A stretch of DNA of 64,000 nucleotides from JACKHO01 sp041398745 (GTDB lineage Bacteria > Planctomycetota > Planctomycetia > Planctomycetales > Planctomycetaceae), in NCBI GenBank assembly GCA_041398745.1, contig JAWKUB010000005.1, positions 124,001 to 188,000 of the forward strand. Direction: 5' to 3'. The translations under genes and the position numbers were made by a program. This document shows positions 44,335 through 53,919 of the stretch, piece by piece (position 1 is the first letter of the stretch; every line of letters begins with the position of its first letter). The notes under the pieces are model-generated. The model saw only the letters and a list, made by a program, of their open reading frames with translations. It had not been told where the DNA came from and did not search any database.

Positions 44335-45078
44335 CTAATTGACGTTTGGCACGGCACGAGGGCCTTCGTCCGTCATCTGCTCTTTCTTCTGGGGCAGAGT
44401 CGCGCGACCTTGAGCAACCGCGCTTCCGAGGTGCTTCATGACAATACGGATCGAACGAATCGAGTCATCGTTACCTGGGATTGGCAGGTCGACGTGATCG
44501 GGATCGGAGTCGGTATCGATGAGAGCAACGGTCTTGATGCCGAGGCTCTGGCACTCACGAATGCAGTTACGTTCGCGGCTGGGATCAACCACGACGACTG
44601 TTTCCGGGAGGCGATTCATCTCACGAATACCACCGAGGTTGCGGCGGATTTTTCGCAGTTCGCGAATCAGCTGTGACTGACGCTTCTTGGAGAATGTGGC
44701 GAGTTCGCCACTCGTTTCCAGTGCTTCCAGCTCTTCCAGGCGACGGAGACGGTTGCGAACGGTACGGAAGTTGGTGAGCATGCCGCCCAGCCAACGTTCG
44801 GTGCAGTAGGGCATTCCGCAGCTTTCGGCAACGGCACGCACCGTATCGACTGCCTGTCGCTTCGTACCAACGAACAACACCAGGCTTCCCTGAGCGGCTA
44901 CACGGTACAGGTACTTTTGTGCCCGGACGAGACCGCGGATGGTTTCCTTCAGGTCGATGATGTGGATGTTGTTACGACGTCCGTAAATGTACGGACGCAT
45001 TTTTGGATTCCACTTGCTGGTTTTGTGGCCGAAGTGAACACCAGCTTCCAAGATGTCTTTGACGACGATTTCCGACAC
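44335..45078 (-). CDS. rpsB: 30S ribosomal protein S2
   Basis: 247 residues from the GTG at 45078, which has CCGGAG eight bases upstream; the frame is open to 45105. S2 motifs: ILEAGVHFGHKTSKWNPKM, FVGTKRQA, RWLGGMLTNF and ALIDTDSDPDHVDLPIPGNDD. It is essential for small-subunit assembly and recruitment of S1. The usual downstream neighbour tsf (EF-Ts) is absent; the DUF1559 gene follows instead. Confidence 0.97.
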   Translation of the reverse strand: MSEIVVKDILEAGVHFGHKTSKWNPKMRPYIYGRRNNIHIIDLKETIRGLVRAQKYLYRVAAQGSLVLFVGTKRQAVDTVRAVAESCGMPYCTERWLGGMLTNFRTVRNRLRRLEELEALETSGELATFSKKRQSQLIRELRKIRRNLGGIREMNRLPETVVVVDPSRERNCIRECQSLGIKTVALIDTDSDPDHVDLPIPGNDDSIRSIRIVMKHLGSAVAQGRATLPQKKEQMTDEGPRAVPNVN

Positions 45079-45302
45079 GAAACAAACTCCGGTAGTACCG
45101 CGCAACTTGTTTTCAGGTAAACAATTACAACAACACAGTGAATTGTGACAAGGTCACGTGAATTCGATACTTATGGCGCACCGACTCCTGTGACCGAATG
45201 CGGCAGTCTAATCGGGTTGTGACACCGAGTCAAACGTGCTGAGCCACTGGATATTAAGGTCTTTCGGACAAGCTGAAAACATCTTCGTGACAAGCGTTTG
45301 TG

Positions 45303-46469
45303 TCACGAGAGGGGTCCTCTCTCTTGCCCAAGTCGTTTCAACGCCTCAATTCGGTCGTTGTCCCCTAGCTTTGCATGTTTGATCGCCCTTTCCAGCACTT
45401 CAATGTTCTTGTCGTAAACATCGGTAGTCACGGGAAATGGGGTGCCGTCCTTGCCCCCATGTGCGTAGGAGTAGTCGGCCCAGCGACGGAGTTCTTCGCC
45501 ATTCTCGGCTGCAGAGGGCCGATCGAGTGGATCGCGCCGGGATGCTGGGGAGTTGAAAATGATTTCCGCAATGAGGGACAAACTCCGGACAGTCGCCGGA
45601 CCAACGCCTTCAACCCCCAGTAATGTCTCGAAGTCCTGAGGGTTCCGCTCGTGTGCCTGAATGACGATTTGCCGGAGCCGCTTCCGATTCACATCGATGT
45701 CGAGCACTTTATGTCGCGTGGGTGCGAAGAGTGTGGGGCCGACTGTTAATCGCTCCACTTCGCGCATCAATTTATCGGGATGCTCACGAACCAAGGCGGC
45801 TGAGCCATCGCGATTCGCTCCGGCCTCGGCAGCCACCATGTTCAGAGTTTCTGTTTTTCCAGCTTTGGCCGACGGTTTAGGGCGGTCGACATTTTGAATT
45901 GCTGCATGTGGTTCACAGACAAAATCGAGTTGATTGCTTCCCAGCCAGTGGTAGCGGCGGGCCATTTTTTCGGCATCGCTCATCCCCTGTTGGACAACAC
46001 ACCACGCACCACCTGGCGTCAGAAAGAAGCTGTGGTGATAGATGCCGAATCCATCCTGCACGGCGGCGGAATCGACCTTAGCTGACATCCGAGAGGCGTA
46101 GATGAGGCGATCGCCCTGCGAAATGCCGAATTGATTCGACGCATCAGCCAACTCTTGTGGAGTCTTTCGGCTGGTGCCGCCTTTGCCGCCGGCGACAATA
46201 ATGCCGAGGTCTGCGCCCCGTTCCTTGTACGCTTCTTTCAGCGCGCCGCACGTAACTGTCGTGACGCCCGAACTGTGCCAGTCGAATCCCAGCACGCAAC
46301 CAAACGCCTGAAACCACCAAGGATCGGACAACCGATTAAGCATTTCGTCGGGACCGAACTGGTCGACGATTGATTCCGTAATCGCACCGGCCAGTTTGAC
46401 CATTCTTTTGAACAGCCACTTCGGAGCTTTTCCACCATGCAGCGGTAAATGAGCAACTCGACGCTGCAT
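45303..46469 (-). CDS. DUF763 domain-containing protein
   Basis: 388 residues, cytoplasmic. It begins MQRRVAHLPLHGGKAPKWLF and contains GFDWHSSGVTTV and AGGKGGTSRKTP, all typical of DUF763. A helix-hairpin-helix-like segment, FETLLGVEGVGPATVRSL, lies near residues 277-294 and suggests DNA or nucleic-acid contact. The family has no established function. It starts next to, and divergent from, the mgtE gene. Confidence 0.85.
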   Translation of the reverse strand: MQRRVAHLPLHGGKAPKWLFKRMVKLAGAITESIVDQFGPDEMLNRLSDPWWFQAFGCVLGFDWHSSGVTTVTCGALKEAYKERGADLGIIVAGGKGGTSRKTPQELADASNQFGISQGDRLIYASRMSAKVDSAAVQDGFGIYHHSFFLTPGGAWCVVQQGMSDAEKMARRYHWLGSNQLDFVCEPHAAIQNVDRPKPSAKAGKTETLNMVAAEAGANRDGSAALVREHPDKLMREVERLTVGPTLFAPTRHKVLDIDVNRKRLRQIVIQAHERNPQDFETLLGVEGVGPATVRSLSLIAEIIFNSPASRRDPLDRPSAAENGEELRRWADYSYAHGGKDGTPFPVTTDVYDKNIEVLERAIKHAKLGDNDRIEALKRLGQERGPLS

Positions 46470-46573
46470 TGGTCCGAAATTTCTCTGCTTGCAGTCCCTC
46501 GACGATCCCTCCAGAATGCCGTTCTAACGGGCGTGAGTTCCCGCTGACAAGTGCAATCCCGGTTTCATGCGTC

Positions 46574-47929
46574 ATGTCCCAGTCACCGTTCACAAATCTG
46601 GTACGCCCAGATATCGAAATGATGCTCGCCGATGGCGACGTGGACGGCATGCGCGAAGTGTGCGAGGCACTGTACTCTGGGGTGGTTGCCGAAATTCTGG
46701 AAGAAATGTCGCCTGAGAAGGCCTGGGACGTCTTCCGTCACGCAACGCCAGCTACGCAGGCTGAGTTGCTCTCGTTTTTTCCACTCTCATTTCAAATGAG
46801 ACTCGTGGAAATTATTGACCGGGCCAGCCTCTCCAAAATCATCGAGGAAATGCCCGCGGACGACCGGGTCGACCTGCTGGGCGAAATGGACGCCGACCAT
46901 TTCGAAGCGATTATGCCGCTCATCGCTCAGGCGGAACGGGCGGAAATTCGTAAGCTGCTCTCCTACCCCGAGGAGAGTGCCGGCTCGATTATGACGACCG
47001 AGTATGCATCGCTCCCGGCGAAAATCAAGGTGCGAGAGGCTCTTGACAAACTGCGCGTGCAGGCACCGAGTCGCGAGACCATTTATTACATCTACATTAC
47101 CGATGAAGAACGACACCTGTTGGGGTTTCTCTCACTGAGAAAACTCATTCAGGCCAAGCCCGACACTGAGTTGTCGAACATAATGGACCGTGACGTCATT
47201 TATGTGCGCGTCACGGACGACCAGGAAGACGTGGCCAACGAAATTCGCCGTTACGATTTCATCGCTATTCCTGTTGTCGATGAACATAACCGACTCGTCG
47301 GCATTGTTACCCACGACGACGCAGCGGACGTTCTGGCAGATGAAGCCACGGAAGACGCTCACCTTGCCGCCGGTGTTCAGCCACTCGATGAAAGTTACAT
47401 CGACACACCTTTTTTCGTGCTCGCACAAAAGCGGGCTCTGTGGCTGGTTGTGTTACTCGGAGCCGCTTCCGCGACGGCTCAAGTTCTCGGTTGGCTGGAG
47501 AGTGGCGGTTCGCACGCCTGGATGGTGATGTTCCTTCCCATGGTTCTGGCGAGCGGAGGGAATGCTGGTTCACAGTCTGCGACGCTCGTGATTCGGGCGC
47601 TCGCAACGGAAGAAATGGAAGGCAAAGTCGGCTGGATTGCGTGGCGTGAAGCCCGCATTGGCGCGTGCCTGGGTTTCATTCTGGCTTCTCTGGCCGGTTG
47701 TGTCTCCTTCTTGATGCGTGGCCCGTGGGAAGCGGCCGTTGTCGCGTCCACCGTCTTCAGCGTGGTAATGTTCGGCACCGTGGTCGGTGCCATGCTGCCT
47801 CTGGCCCTGAAGCGGTTTGATCAAGACCCGGCCATTATGTCGAACCCCATGATCGCCGCCCTCAGTGACCTCATGGGAGTGCTCATCTACTACACTGCCG
47901 CAGCGTGGCTGTTGACGAGCGTGCTGTAG
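46574..47929 (+). CDS. mgtE: magnesium transporter MgtE
   Basis: 451 residues from the ATG at 46574; the frame is open to 46469. The N-terminal helical MgtE_N domain is followed by a CBS pair (about 140-260, with YPEESAGSIMTTEY and IVTHDDAADVL) and a plug helix. A C-terminal five-helix channel contains MVLASGGNAGSQSATLVIRAL, the selectivity region. It mediates Mg2+ uptake gated by cytoplasmic Mg2+ binding between the N and CBS domains. Confidence 0.94.
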   Translation: MSQSPFTNLVRPDIEMMLADGDVDGMREVCEALYSGVVAEILEEMSPEKAWDVFRHATPATQAELLSFFPLSFQMRLVEIIDRASLSKIIEEMPADDRVDLLGEMDADHFEAIMPLIAQAERAEIRKLLSYPEESAGSIMTTEYASLPAKIKVREALDKLRVQAPSRETIYYIYITDEERHLLGFLSLRKLIQAKPDTELSNIMDRDVIYVRVTDDQEDVANEIRRYDFIAIPVVDEHNRLVGIVTHDDAADVLADEATEDAHLAAGVQPLDESYIDTPFFVLAQKRALWLVVLLGAASATAQVLGWLESGGSHAWMVMFLPMVLASGGNAGSQSATLVIRALATEEMEGKVGWIAWREARIGACLGFILASLAGCVSFLMRGPWEAAVVASTVFSVVMFGTVVGAMLPLALKRFDQDPAIMSNPMIAALSDLMGVLIYYTAAAWLLTSVL

Positions 47930-48045
47930 ACGGTAGACGTCTTGACGCATCATCACTGCGTCTCCATGATCCCAACGCAATGAGAATTTAGTCGTGGAAT
48001 GCAACGGGCGGAAACACGAGTGAATTCTCGATTTGGAGGCTTCGC

Positions 48046-49068
48046 GTGCTCTACAACGCTCTATTTCTGCTGTCCGTGCTCGGCGTGCAAACACTCACAT
48101 TCGTGACCTGGGGACTGCTGCTTCGACTGGGGTTAAGTTGGGCCAAGGTGTCCGATGTCTCGATGAGAAAGGTAGTCACAGCAACGGTCATTTTTGCGCT
48201 GCTGGACACACTCGTCATTCCGTTCATTCTAACGACCCAGCTGATGTCAATTCCTCTTCAGCTTGCAGGTCTCCTCATGTCTCTGGCAATCATCATCGTC
48301 GCGCCGATTTTTGTCGTTGCATCAACATTTAAGGTCAGTGGGCTACGTGCTATACAGGCTTGGCTTCCCACAATACTCTTTTCTGCCCCAGGCATCTTGC
48401 TGATTGTCCTGGTGTACCGGCCGTTCGTGTTTGAGACCTTTGTCGTTCCAACCAACGCCATGGCACCGTCAATTCTCGGGACTCACTGGCAGGGAACGTG
48501 TCCCCAATGTGGTGCCCCGAATTACTGCTCACCTCGCCATGAGATGCAGCATTCTTATGACCCGTTGCCCATGATTTGCGACAACTTTCATGTGACATCA
48601 GAAGAATTCCCCAATGAAACGGCGTACGGCGGTGACCGCATTGCCGTGGCGAAATTTCTGACGCCGCAGCGATGGGACTTGGCAGTGTTCGAGTACCCAC
48701 AAGATCCCACGGTAAGCTTCGTCAAGCGGGTCGTCGGTTTGCCCGGCGAGGAAGTCGTCATCCAGGACGGCGACATTTGGATTAATGGTGTCCGGCAGCA
48801 GTTACCCGCATCGCTCGAAGGTCTCGAGTACGTCTCGGAAATCGATGGGTTTTATGGGGAAGACATGTGGGGAACGGCCGAACGTCCCGCCGTTCTCGGT
48901 GACGGCGAGTACTTTGTTCTGGGAGATTTCTCCGCCCAGTCACATGACTCCCGACTCTGGCGTGAAGGCGCGCCCGGACACCCCTCCTACGCTGTGCCGA
49001 AGTCGCACATGATTGGTGTCGTTACCACCACCTATTGGCCCCAAAACCGCTGGCGTGCTCACAAGTAG
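48046..49068 (+). CDS. signal peptidase I homologue, catalytic Ser replaced by Ala
   Basis: 340 residues from GTG, with GGAGG six bases upstream. Four hydrophobic segments occupy about 1-130. The S26 domain then has VPTNAMAPSILG where the active-site Ser-Met motif (SGSM) is expected, so residue 138 is Ala (GCC at 48457). The general-base Lys is present in FVKRVVGLPGE, and the last box GDFSAQSHDSR is intact. A Cys-rich insertion (CPQCG...C, about 149-180) follows box B, possibly metal-binding. It may be an inactive homologue, or a neighbouring Thr/Ser may substitute. Confidence 0.8.
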   Translation: MLYNALFLLSVLGVQTLTFVTWGLLLRLGLSWAKVSDVSMRKVVTATVIFALLDTLVIPFILTTQLMSIPLQLAGLLMSLAIIIVAPIFVVASTFKVSGLRAIQAWLPTILFSAPGILLIVLVYRPFVFETFVVPTNAMAPSILGTHWQGTCPQCGAPNYCSPRHEMQHSYDPLPMICDNFHVTSEEFPNETAYGGDRIAVAKFLTPQRWDLAVFEYPQDPTVSFVKRVVGLPGEEVVIQDGDIWINGVRQQLPASLEGLEYVSEIDGFYGEDMWGTAERPAVLGDGEYFVLGDFSAQSHDSRLWREGAPGHPSYAVPKSHMIGVVTTTYWPQNRWRAHK

Positions 49069-49226
49069 CCGCCAAAAACGTGCCTTACTGTGTCCACGCA
49101 AAATCGATTGCTCCGCGACCTTGGATCGCCCTGCGCGCGGTAGTACCACAAGCCCTGAAGTGTTGGTAAGCGAAGAATTACAATTGCGTCACTTCCCTAT
49201 GAACGTGGGGGATATAGAATTGCAAC

Positions 49227-50177
49227 ATGCCGCACAAAATTCTCCTGACTGACCACCCGTGGCCCGATGTTGACATCGAGCGTGACGGATTTGCTGCAGT
49301 TGGAGCCGAACTCCTCACCGCACCGAGTGGTGATGAGGCCACGCTCACCGAACTCGCCAACGGCGTCGATGCCATTGCGACGTGCTGGGCTCAGGTGACG
49401 GCCAAAGTATTGGGCGCGGCACAGCCGTCTTGCCGAATTGTTTCTCGCATGGGAATTGGGCTCGACAATATCGACATCTCGACCGCGACCAATTTGGGAA
49501 TGCTGGTCACTAATGTGCCGGACTACTGCGTTGAAGAAGTGGCGGACCACGCCATTGGGTTACTGCTCGCACTGTCGCGTAACATTGGCTTCTTTCATCA
49601 ACGCACCAAGCAAGGGGAATACAAACTTGCCGCAGGTCCGGAAATGCATCGGCTACGTGGGATGACGCTTGGCTTGCTGGGACTTGGTCGAATTGGTGGG
49701 GCCGTGTGTGATCGAGCCCGCGGTTTCGGACTGGAAGTCATCGCACATACACCCTCCGGAAACCACCGCGGCCACGACGTCGAAATGGTGAGTTTCGAAG
49801 AACTCCTGGCCCGAAGCGATTTCCTCTCGCTACATGCGCCACTGCACGAAGGGACGCATCACATCCTGAACGATTCGTCACTCAAGTTGTGCAAGCCGGG
49901 TTTGTTCGTCGTGAACACCTCACGTGGAGGACTCATCGACGCATCTGCGCTGAGTACGGCAATTGAGGAAGGAAGAATAAGCGGCGCGGGGCTGGATGTA
50001 TTCGAGCCAGAGCCGCCCAACTTGCATGATCCCCTCTATCGAAACGAGCGGGTCATTGTGACGCCACACGCGGCATTTGTTTCAGAAGAGTCGTTGCGTG
50101 AGTTGCGTGAACGGGTCGTGCATCAGATAGTGACTTGCCTCCAGGGGGGAACCCCAGACAATGTTGTCAATTACTGA
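49227..50177 (+). CDS. D-2-hydroxyacid dehydrogenase (SerA-like)
   Basis: 316 residues. NAD-binding GLLGLGRIGG (about 149-158), substrate Arg in NTSRGGLID, Glu in DVFEPEPP and catalytic His in TPHAAF are all present. VPDYCVEEVADHAIGLLL is typical of the phosphoglycerate dehydrogenase-like group. It lacks the C-terminal ACT domain of SerA, so the substrate may be another 2-hydroxyacid. It is followed 28 bp later by aroK. Confidence 0.9.
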   Translation: MPHKILLTDHPWPDVDIERDGFAAVGAELLTAPSGDEATLTELANGVDAIATCWAQVTAKVLGAAQPSCRIVSRMGIGLDNIDISTATNLGMLVTNVPDYCVEEVADHAIGLLLALSRNIGFFHQRTKQGEYKLAAGPEMHRLRGMTLGLLGLGRIGGAVCDRARGFGLEVIAHTPSGNHRGHDVEMVSFEELLARSDFLSLHAPLHEGTHHILNDSSLKLCKPGLFVVNTSRGGLIDASALSTAIEEGRISGAGLDVFEPEPPNLHDPLYRNERVIVTPHAAFVSEESLRELRERVVHQIVTCLQGGTPDNVVNY

Positions 50178-50205
50178 CAGGTCCGTCGTTTCGTAAGTCA
50201 CAGTT

Positions 50206-50736
50206 ATGGTCATTTCGCTCATTGGATATCGCGGCAGCGGCAAGTCGACTGTCGGTCAGCAACTGGCTGCCCGGCTGAACTGGGAATTCGTCGACGCCGA
50301 CATCGAAATCGAACGGCACGCTGGAAAGTCCATTGCCAGCATTTTCGCAGGGTCTGGTGAACCCGAATTCCGTCGCATTGAGTCGGAACTCATCGCCCAG
50401 TTCCTGCAACAGGATCAGCTCGTGCTCGCAACCGGCGGTGGGGCGATACTCGATGCAAATACGCGCTCCGCAATGCAACTGGCTGGTCCGGTTGTATGGC
50501 TTCAGGCCGACTCGGCGGCTCTGTTCGCCCGGATTCAGTCCGACGAAACCACCGGGCAACGTCGCCCGTCGCTGACCGATTCCAATCCCCGAGCGGAAAT
50601 TGACGAATTACTGGCCCGCCGGACACCGCTGTATCGTGAAGCAGCCACATTGACGGTTGTGACAGATGACCGGACCGTTACGGCCCTCGTTGATGAAATC
50701 GTGGCCGCGCTGCCAAACACTTCCAGTGACCGTTAA
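50206..50736 (+). CDS. aroK: shikimate kinase
   Basis: 176 residues. Walker A GYRGSGKSTVG (about 7-17), FVDADIEIE with the shikimate-binding Asp, FRRIESELI, ATGGGAIL and RRPSLT of the LID region. It phosphorylates shikimate at the 3-OH in chorismate synthesis. The length is standard. It lies between the 2-hydroxyacid dehydrogenase and the prepilin peptidase on the same strand. Confidence 0.93.
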   Translation: MVISLIGYRGSGKSTVGQQLAARLNWEFVDADIEIERHAGKSIASIFAGSGEPEFRRIESELIAQFLQQDQLVLATGGGAILDANTRSAMQLAGPVVWLQADSAALFARIQSDETTGQRRPSLTDSNPRAEIDELLARRTPLYREAATLTVVTDDRTVTALVDEIVAALPNTSSDR

Positions 50737-50794
50737 CCAAATGTCGTACTAGATTTAAGGTCGACAAACAATTCCCAGTTGATTCCCCGTATAC

Positions 50795-52159
50795 GTGACG
50801 CTTCATCTCGACTTCCCCATTTGGTTGCCGCTGACGTGCCTGTTCATACTGGGTGCGGTGATTGGGAGTTTTTTGAATGTTGTCATTTTGCGGACCCCGT
50901 CACGCTACACGCTGTGGGAACAATGGAACTCGCTCTCTGAAAACGCGTCGCACTGTCCGCGTTGCAAGTCACCCATTCGGTGGTACGACAACATTCCCAT
51001 CTTCGGCTGGTTGAAGTTGGGGGGACGCTGTCGCGACTGCAAAATGCGCATCAGCTTCCGCTATCCGCTCATCGAACTATTGAACGCCCTGCTGTTCGTG
51101 CTGGTGTACTGGCTGGAAGTTCCCGTTGGCCGGTCGGCCAGCCTGGAGGCCAGTTGCCTCTACACGCCGCTCGGTCCATGGAGCTATCCGGGTGACGGCT
51201 GGCTGACGCCGGAGTGGCAAATTCACATTCAGTATGTGTTTCATATGGTGCTGATTGAGTCGCTGCTCGTGGCTTCCGTAATCGACTTCGATTATCGCAT
51301 CATTCCGGATATCACAACGACACCCGCGACGGTGTTCGGAATCCTCGTCAGTGCTGTGGTCGCCCGAGTGCATCTTGCACCGGTCTGGTATCAGAACAAC
51401 ACGCTCGACCGGGATTTTGGTTTAATTGTTCCCGAAGCATGGCGTAGCTATCTCGCTCCGCCTGTCGGCGCACTCATCGACGACCGAACGTGGATCCCCC
51501 ACTGGATTGTGGACTGGCCAATGTTGCATGGCCTCGTGAACAGTCTGGCCGGACTTGCGATGGGGTACGTACTCATCAAGCTGGTGCGAGAAATTGGTCA
51601 GCGCGTGCTGCATCGCGAAGCCATGGGAGCGGGAGACATCTATTTGATGATGACTATTGGAGCCTTCGTCGGCTGGCAAGCGACGGTTGTGACGTTCTTC
51701 CTCGCCCCGATCATGGGTCTGCTGTTCTCGTTTGGCCAGCGGTTCTTTTATCGAGATGATGCCATCCCGTATGGACCCTTTCTCAGTCTGGGCGCGCTGG
51801 TAACAATTCTCACCTGGAGCGATACCTTCGAACGCACGCGCCGAATTTTCGAACTGGGTCCGCTGCTCATCATGCTGTCCGTGATGATGGTCGTGCTCTT
51901 TGTCGTTTCGCTGGCGCTGGTACAGGGCATCAAGTGGCTGTTCGGCATTCCGCTTTATCCTGCTGACGAAGACGAAGTGCATGTGTGGCGCGCAGCCGAC
52001 CAGACTCACTTTTTCGCAGGCGAATTTGTGAACCGCTGGTCGGGCCGCTGGCGGATGGACGACTGGCAGGGAAACGCCGCGGGGCGTGGTCAGGTTCACG
52101 AAGAGCGCTGGAAACAGGGGGCACCGCAACGCGGCGGCCCACCAGTGCGTCGGCTGTAG
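50795..52159 (+). CDS. prepilin peptidase (A24 family), extended
   Basis: 454 residues from GTG, much longer than the usual 250-290. The N-terminal methyltransferase-like domain has GSFLNVVILR and two Cys pairs (CPRC, CRDC). Catalytic Asp residues lie in SVIDFDYRIIPD and GAGDIYLMMTIGA. A linker of about 100 residues separates the two Asp motifs, and the C-terminus adds hydrophobic segments and a hydrophilic Arg/Gly-rich tail. It cleaves and probably N-methylates prepilins; the Flp-like pilin and DUF1559 protein in this window are likely clients. Confidence 0.9.
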   Translation: MTLHLDFPIWLPLTCLFILGAVIGSFLNVVILRTPSRYTLWEQWNSLSENASHCPRCKSPIRWYDNIPIFGWLKLGGRCRDCKMRISFRYPLIELLNALLFVLVYWLEVPVGRSASLEASCLYTPLGPWSYPGDGWLTPEWQIHIQYVFHMVLIESLLVASVIDFDYRIIPDITTTPATVFGILVSAVVARVHLAPVWYQNNTLDRDFGLIVPEAWRSYLAPPVGALIDDRTWIPHWIVDWPMLHGLVNSLAGLAMGYVLIKLVREIGQRVLHREAMGAGDIYLMMTIGAFVGWQATVVTFFLAPIMGLLFSFGQRFFYRDDAIPYGPFLSLGALVTILTWSDTFERTRRIFELGPLLIMLSVMMVVLFVVSLALVQGIKWLFGIPLYPADEDEVHVWRAADQTHFFAGEFVNRWSGRWRMDDWQGNAAGRGQVHEERWKQGAPQRGGPPVRRL

Positions 52160-52219
52160 TGACCACTCGTTTGCCTGCGGCTGCACATTCCGTGGAATCG
52201 TTCCACGAGGCTTCGAATT

Positions 52220-52247
52220 CACAGACAGGAATGTCTGTGCCACCGGT
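52220..52247 (+). repeat. 28-bp palindromic dispersed repeat, copy 2
   Basis: Identical over 28 bp to 64-91 and in the same orientation. It lies between the convergent prepilin peptidase and SGNH hydrolase genes, 22 bp beyond the minus-strand stop. The hairpin CACAGACA/TGTCTGTG with a GGAA loop may end transcription or mark a REP-like element. Confidence 0.7.
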
Positions 52248-52268
52248 CAACTCACGGAAAACCGACCA

Positions 52269-52949
<681 letters not shown>

Positions 52950-53034
52950 GATGTGTACCTTGGTTACCAAAGGATGAAATGATTTCTTCTTATGTCGTAA
53001 CGGACTGAGGGAGGCATCCGCAAGCGTTGAGCGC

Positions 53035-53070
53035 ACAAAAAAACTCCGGCACCCGCAGGTACCGGAGTTC
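53035..53070 (-). terminator. strong intrinsic terminator (minus strand)
   Basis: On the minus strand AACTCCGG (53069-53062) pairs with CCGGAGTT (53049-53042), extended inward by TACC/GGGT with a wobble, and a run of seven T follows directly (53043-53037). It is the best intrinsic terminator in the window and lies about 215 bp downstream of the pilin gene. Confidence 0.85.
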
Positions 53071-53167
53071 ATGGCAAAGCAGCAACCCCACGCGATGCTT
53101 GCCAAAGCGTCCAGTGAGTTTCTTGCCATTCAGTGGGAGGCAATGAACTCAGGTGTGAGAGTGAACT

Positions 53168-53194
53168 GCCGGACAGGAGAGAGCGGTGTCCGGC
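53168..53194 (-). other. hairpin in pilin 3' region
   Basis: GCCGGACA (53168-53175) and TGTCCGGC (53187-53194) form a perfect 8-bp stem. It lies between the pilin stop and the terminator, so the pilin transcript would carry a structured 3' end of about 245 bases. It may stabilise the mRNA or be processed to a small RNA. Confidence 0.45.
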
Positions 53195-53283
53195 GGCTCG
53201 GGGTGTGAGAGAAAAATCTGTGAGAGAGTTTTTGCGAGAGCAGCGAGGTCGTTGGAGAGGCGAAGGATGATCGCCCGTTTCAT

Positions 53284-53559
53284 TTAGTGGATGTCGTTAG
53301 GACCATCGCAGAATTCAGCTTGATCCCAGTAGCTGCCGCCAGCGGTCCAGCCTTTGTGACCGTGTGAGCACTCAGCCTTGTAGGACTGGCTCAGGCAGGT
53401 GAAGGCCGAGCCGACATCTTCGAGTTCGTTGTTAATGTTCAAGGCGACTTCGCTGAGACCGACAATCAGGCCGAGCACACAAATGGTGGCAACCAGGACC
53501 AGTTCGGCGGAAACAATGAAACCAGCTTCGTCATTCAGGAGGGCGTTGAAAGTTGTCAT
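53284..53559 (-). CDS. Flp-type pilin-like protein
   Basis: 91 residues from the ATG at 53559, with GAGG eight bases upstream. NDEAGFIVSAELVLVATICVLG shows a prepilin-like Gly|Phe site and a Glu near +5/+6 before a hydrophobic helix, as in Flp/Fap pilins. The mature tail contains Cys residues and many His/Trp/Tyr. It ends with a structured 3' region and a strong terminator, consistent with high expression. The prepilin peptidase at 50.8 kb is the likely processing enzyme. Confidence 0.8.
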   Translation of the reverse strand: MTTFNALLNDEAGFIVSAELVLVATICVLGLIVGLSEVALNINNELEDVGSAFTCLSQSYKAECSHGHKGWTAGGSYWDQAEFCDGPNDIH

Positions 53560-53919
53560 GGTGGGGTTCCTCTTGTCAGTGTCGACCGTTTGTTGTCGGT
53601 CAGGGCTTTGTTGTTGATGAATGACAAGAAAAGCATGCGCAGTGCCAAACTGTTCAAATTGCTTAGCGCTGGGGTGCAAGGAGCGGCCAAGTGAGATGTG
53701 CAAGTGGTTCTGCCAATGGGCTTTAAGAAAAGATCGCACCGCTTGCCAAAAAAGTTTCAAAGCCTAAATGCCCATGCTAGCCATGATGCCCCAAAGCAAC
53801 GCCGCTTTTCTCAGCTGGCGGCTCAATGCGGTTCTGGCAACCGCAACCTCTTCACCAGCCGACACTTCGATTTGCATGTTGCCAATCATCAACACGTTGC
53901 CGGAACGCAACGCCTCTGA
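53560..53919. other. 360-bp intergenic region upstream of the pilin
   Basis: It lies between the start of the pilin gene and the stop of the LptD-like gene, both on the minus strand. It presumably holds the pilin promoter. A sigma-54-like element at 53675-53690 has wrong spacing (see rejected items). No gene is seen. Confidence 0.4.

Noticed and set aside
47944..47962. GACGCA/TGCGTC hairpin after mgtE as terminator
   Set aside because: The stem is only 6 bp and no U-tract follows, so it is not distinguishable from chance.
51422..52243. 273-residue minus-strand frame beginning AQTFLSV
   Set aside because: It lies antisense to the prepilin peptidase and starts in the 28-bp palindromic repeat; it has no domain or ribosome site.
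53675..53690. Sigma-54-like element upstream of the pilin (TTGGCC...TTGCA on the minus strand)
   Set aside because: The GG and GC doublets are separated by 9 rather than 10 bases and the match to the -24 box is partial.
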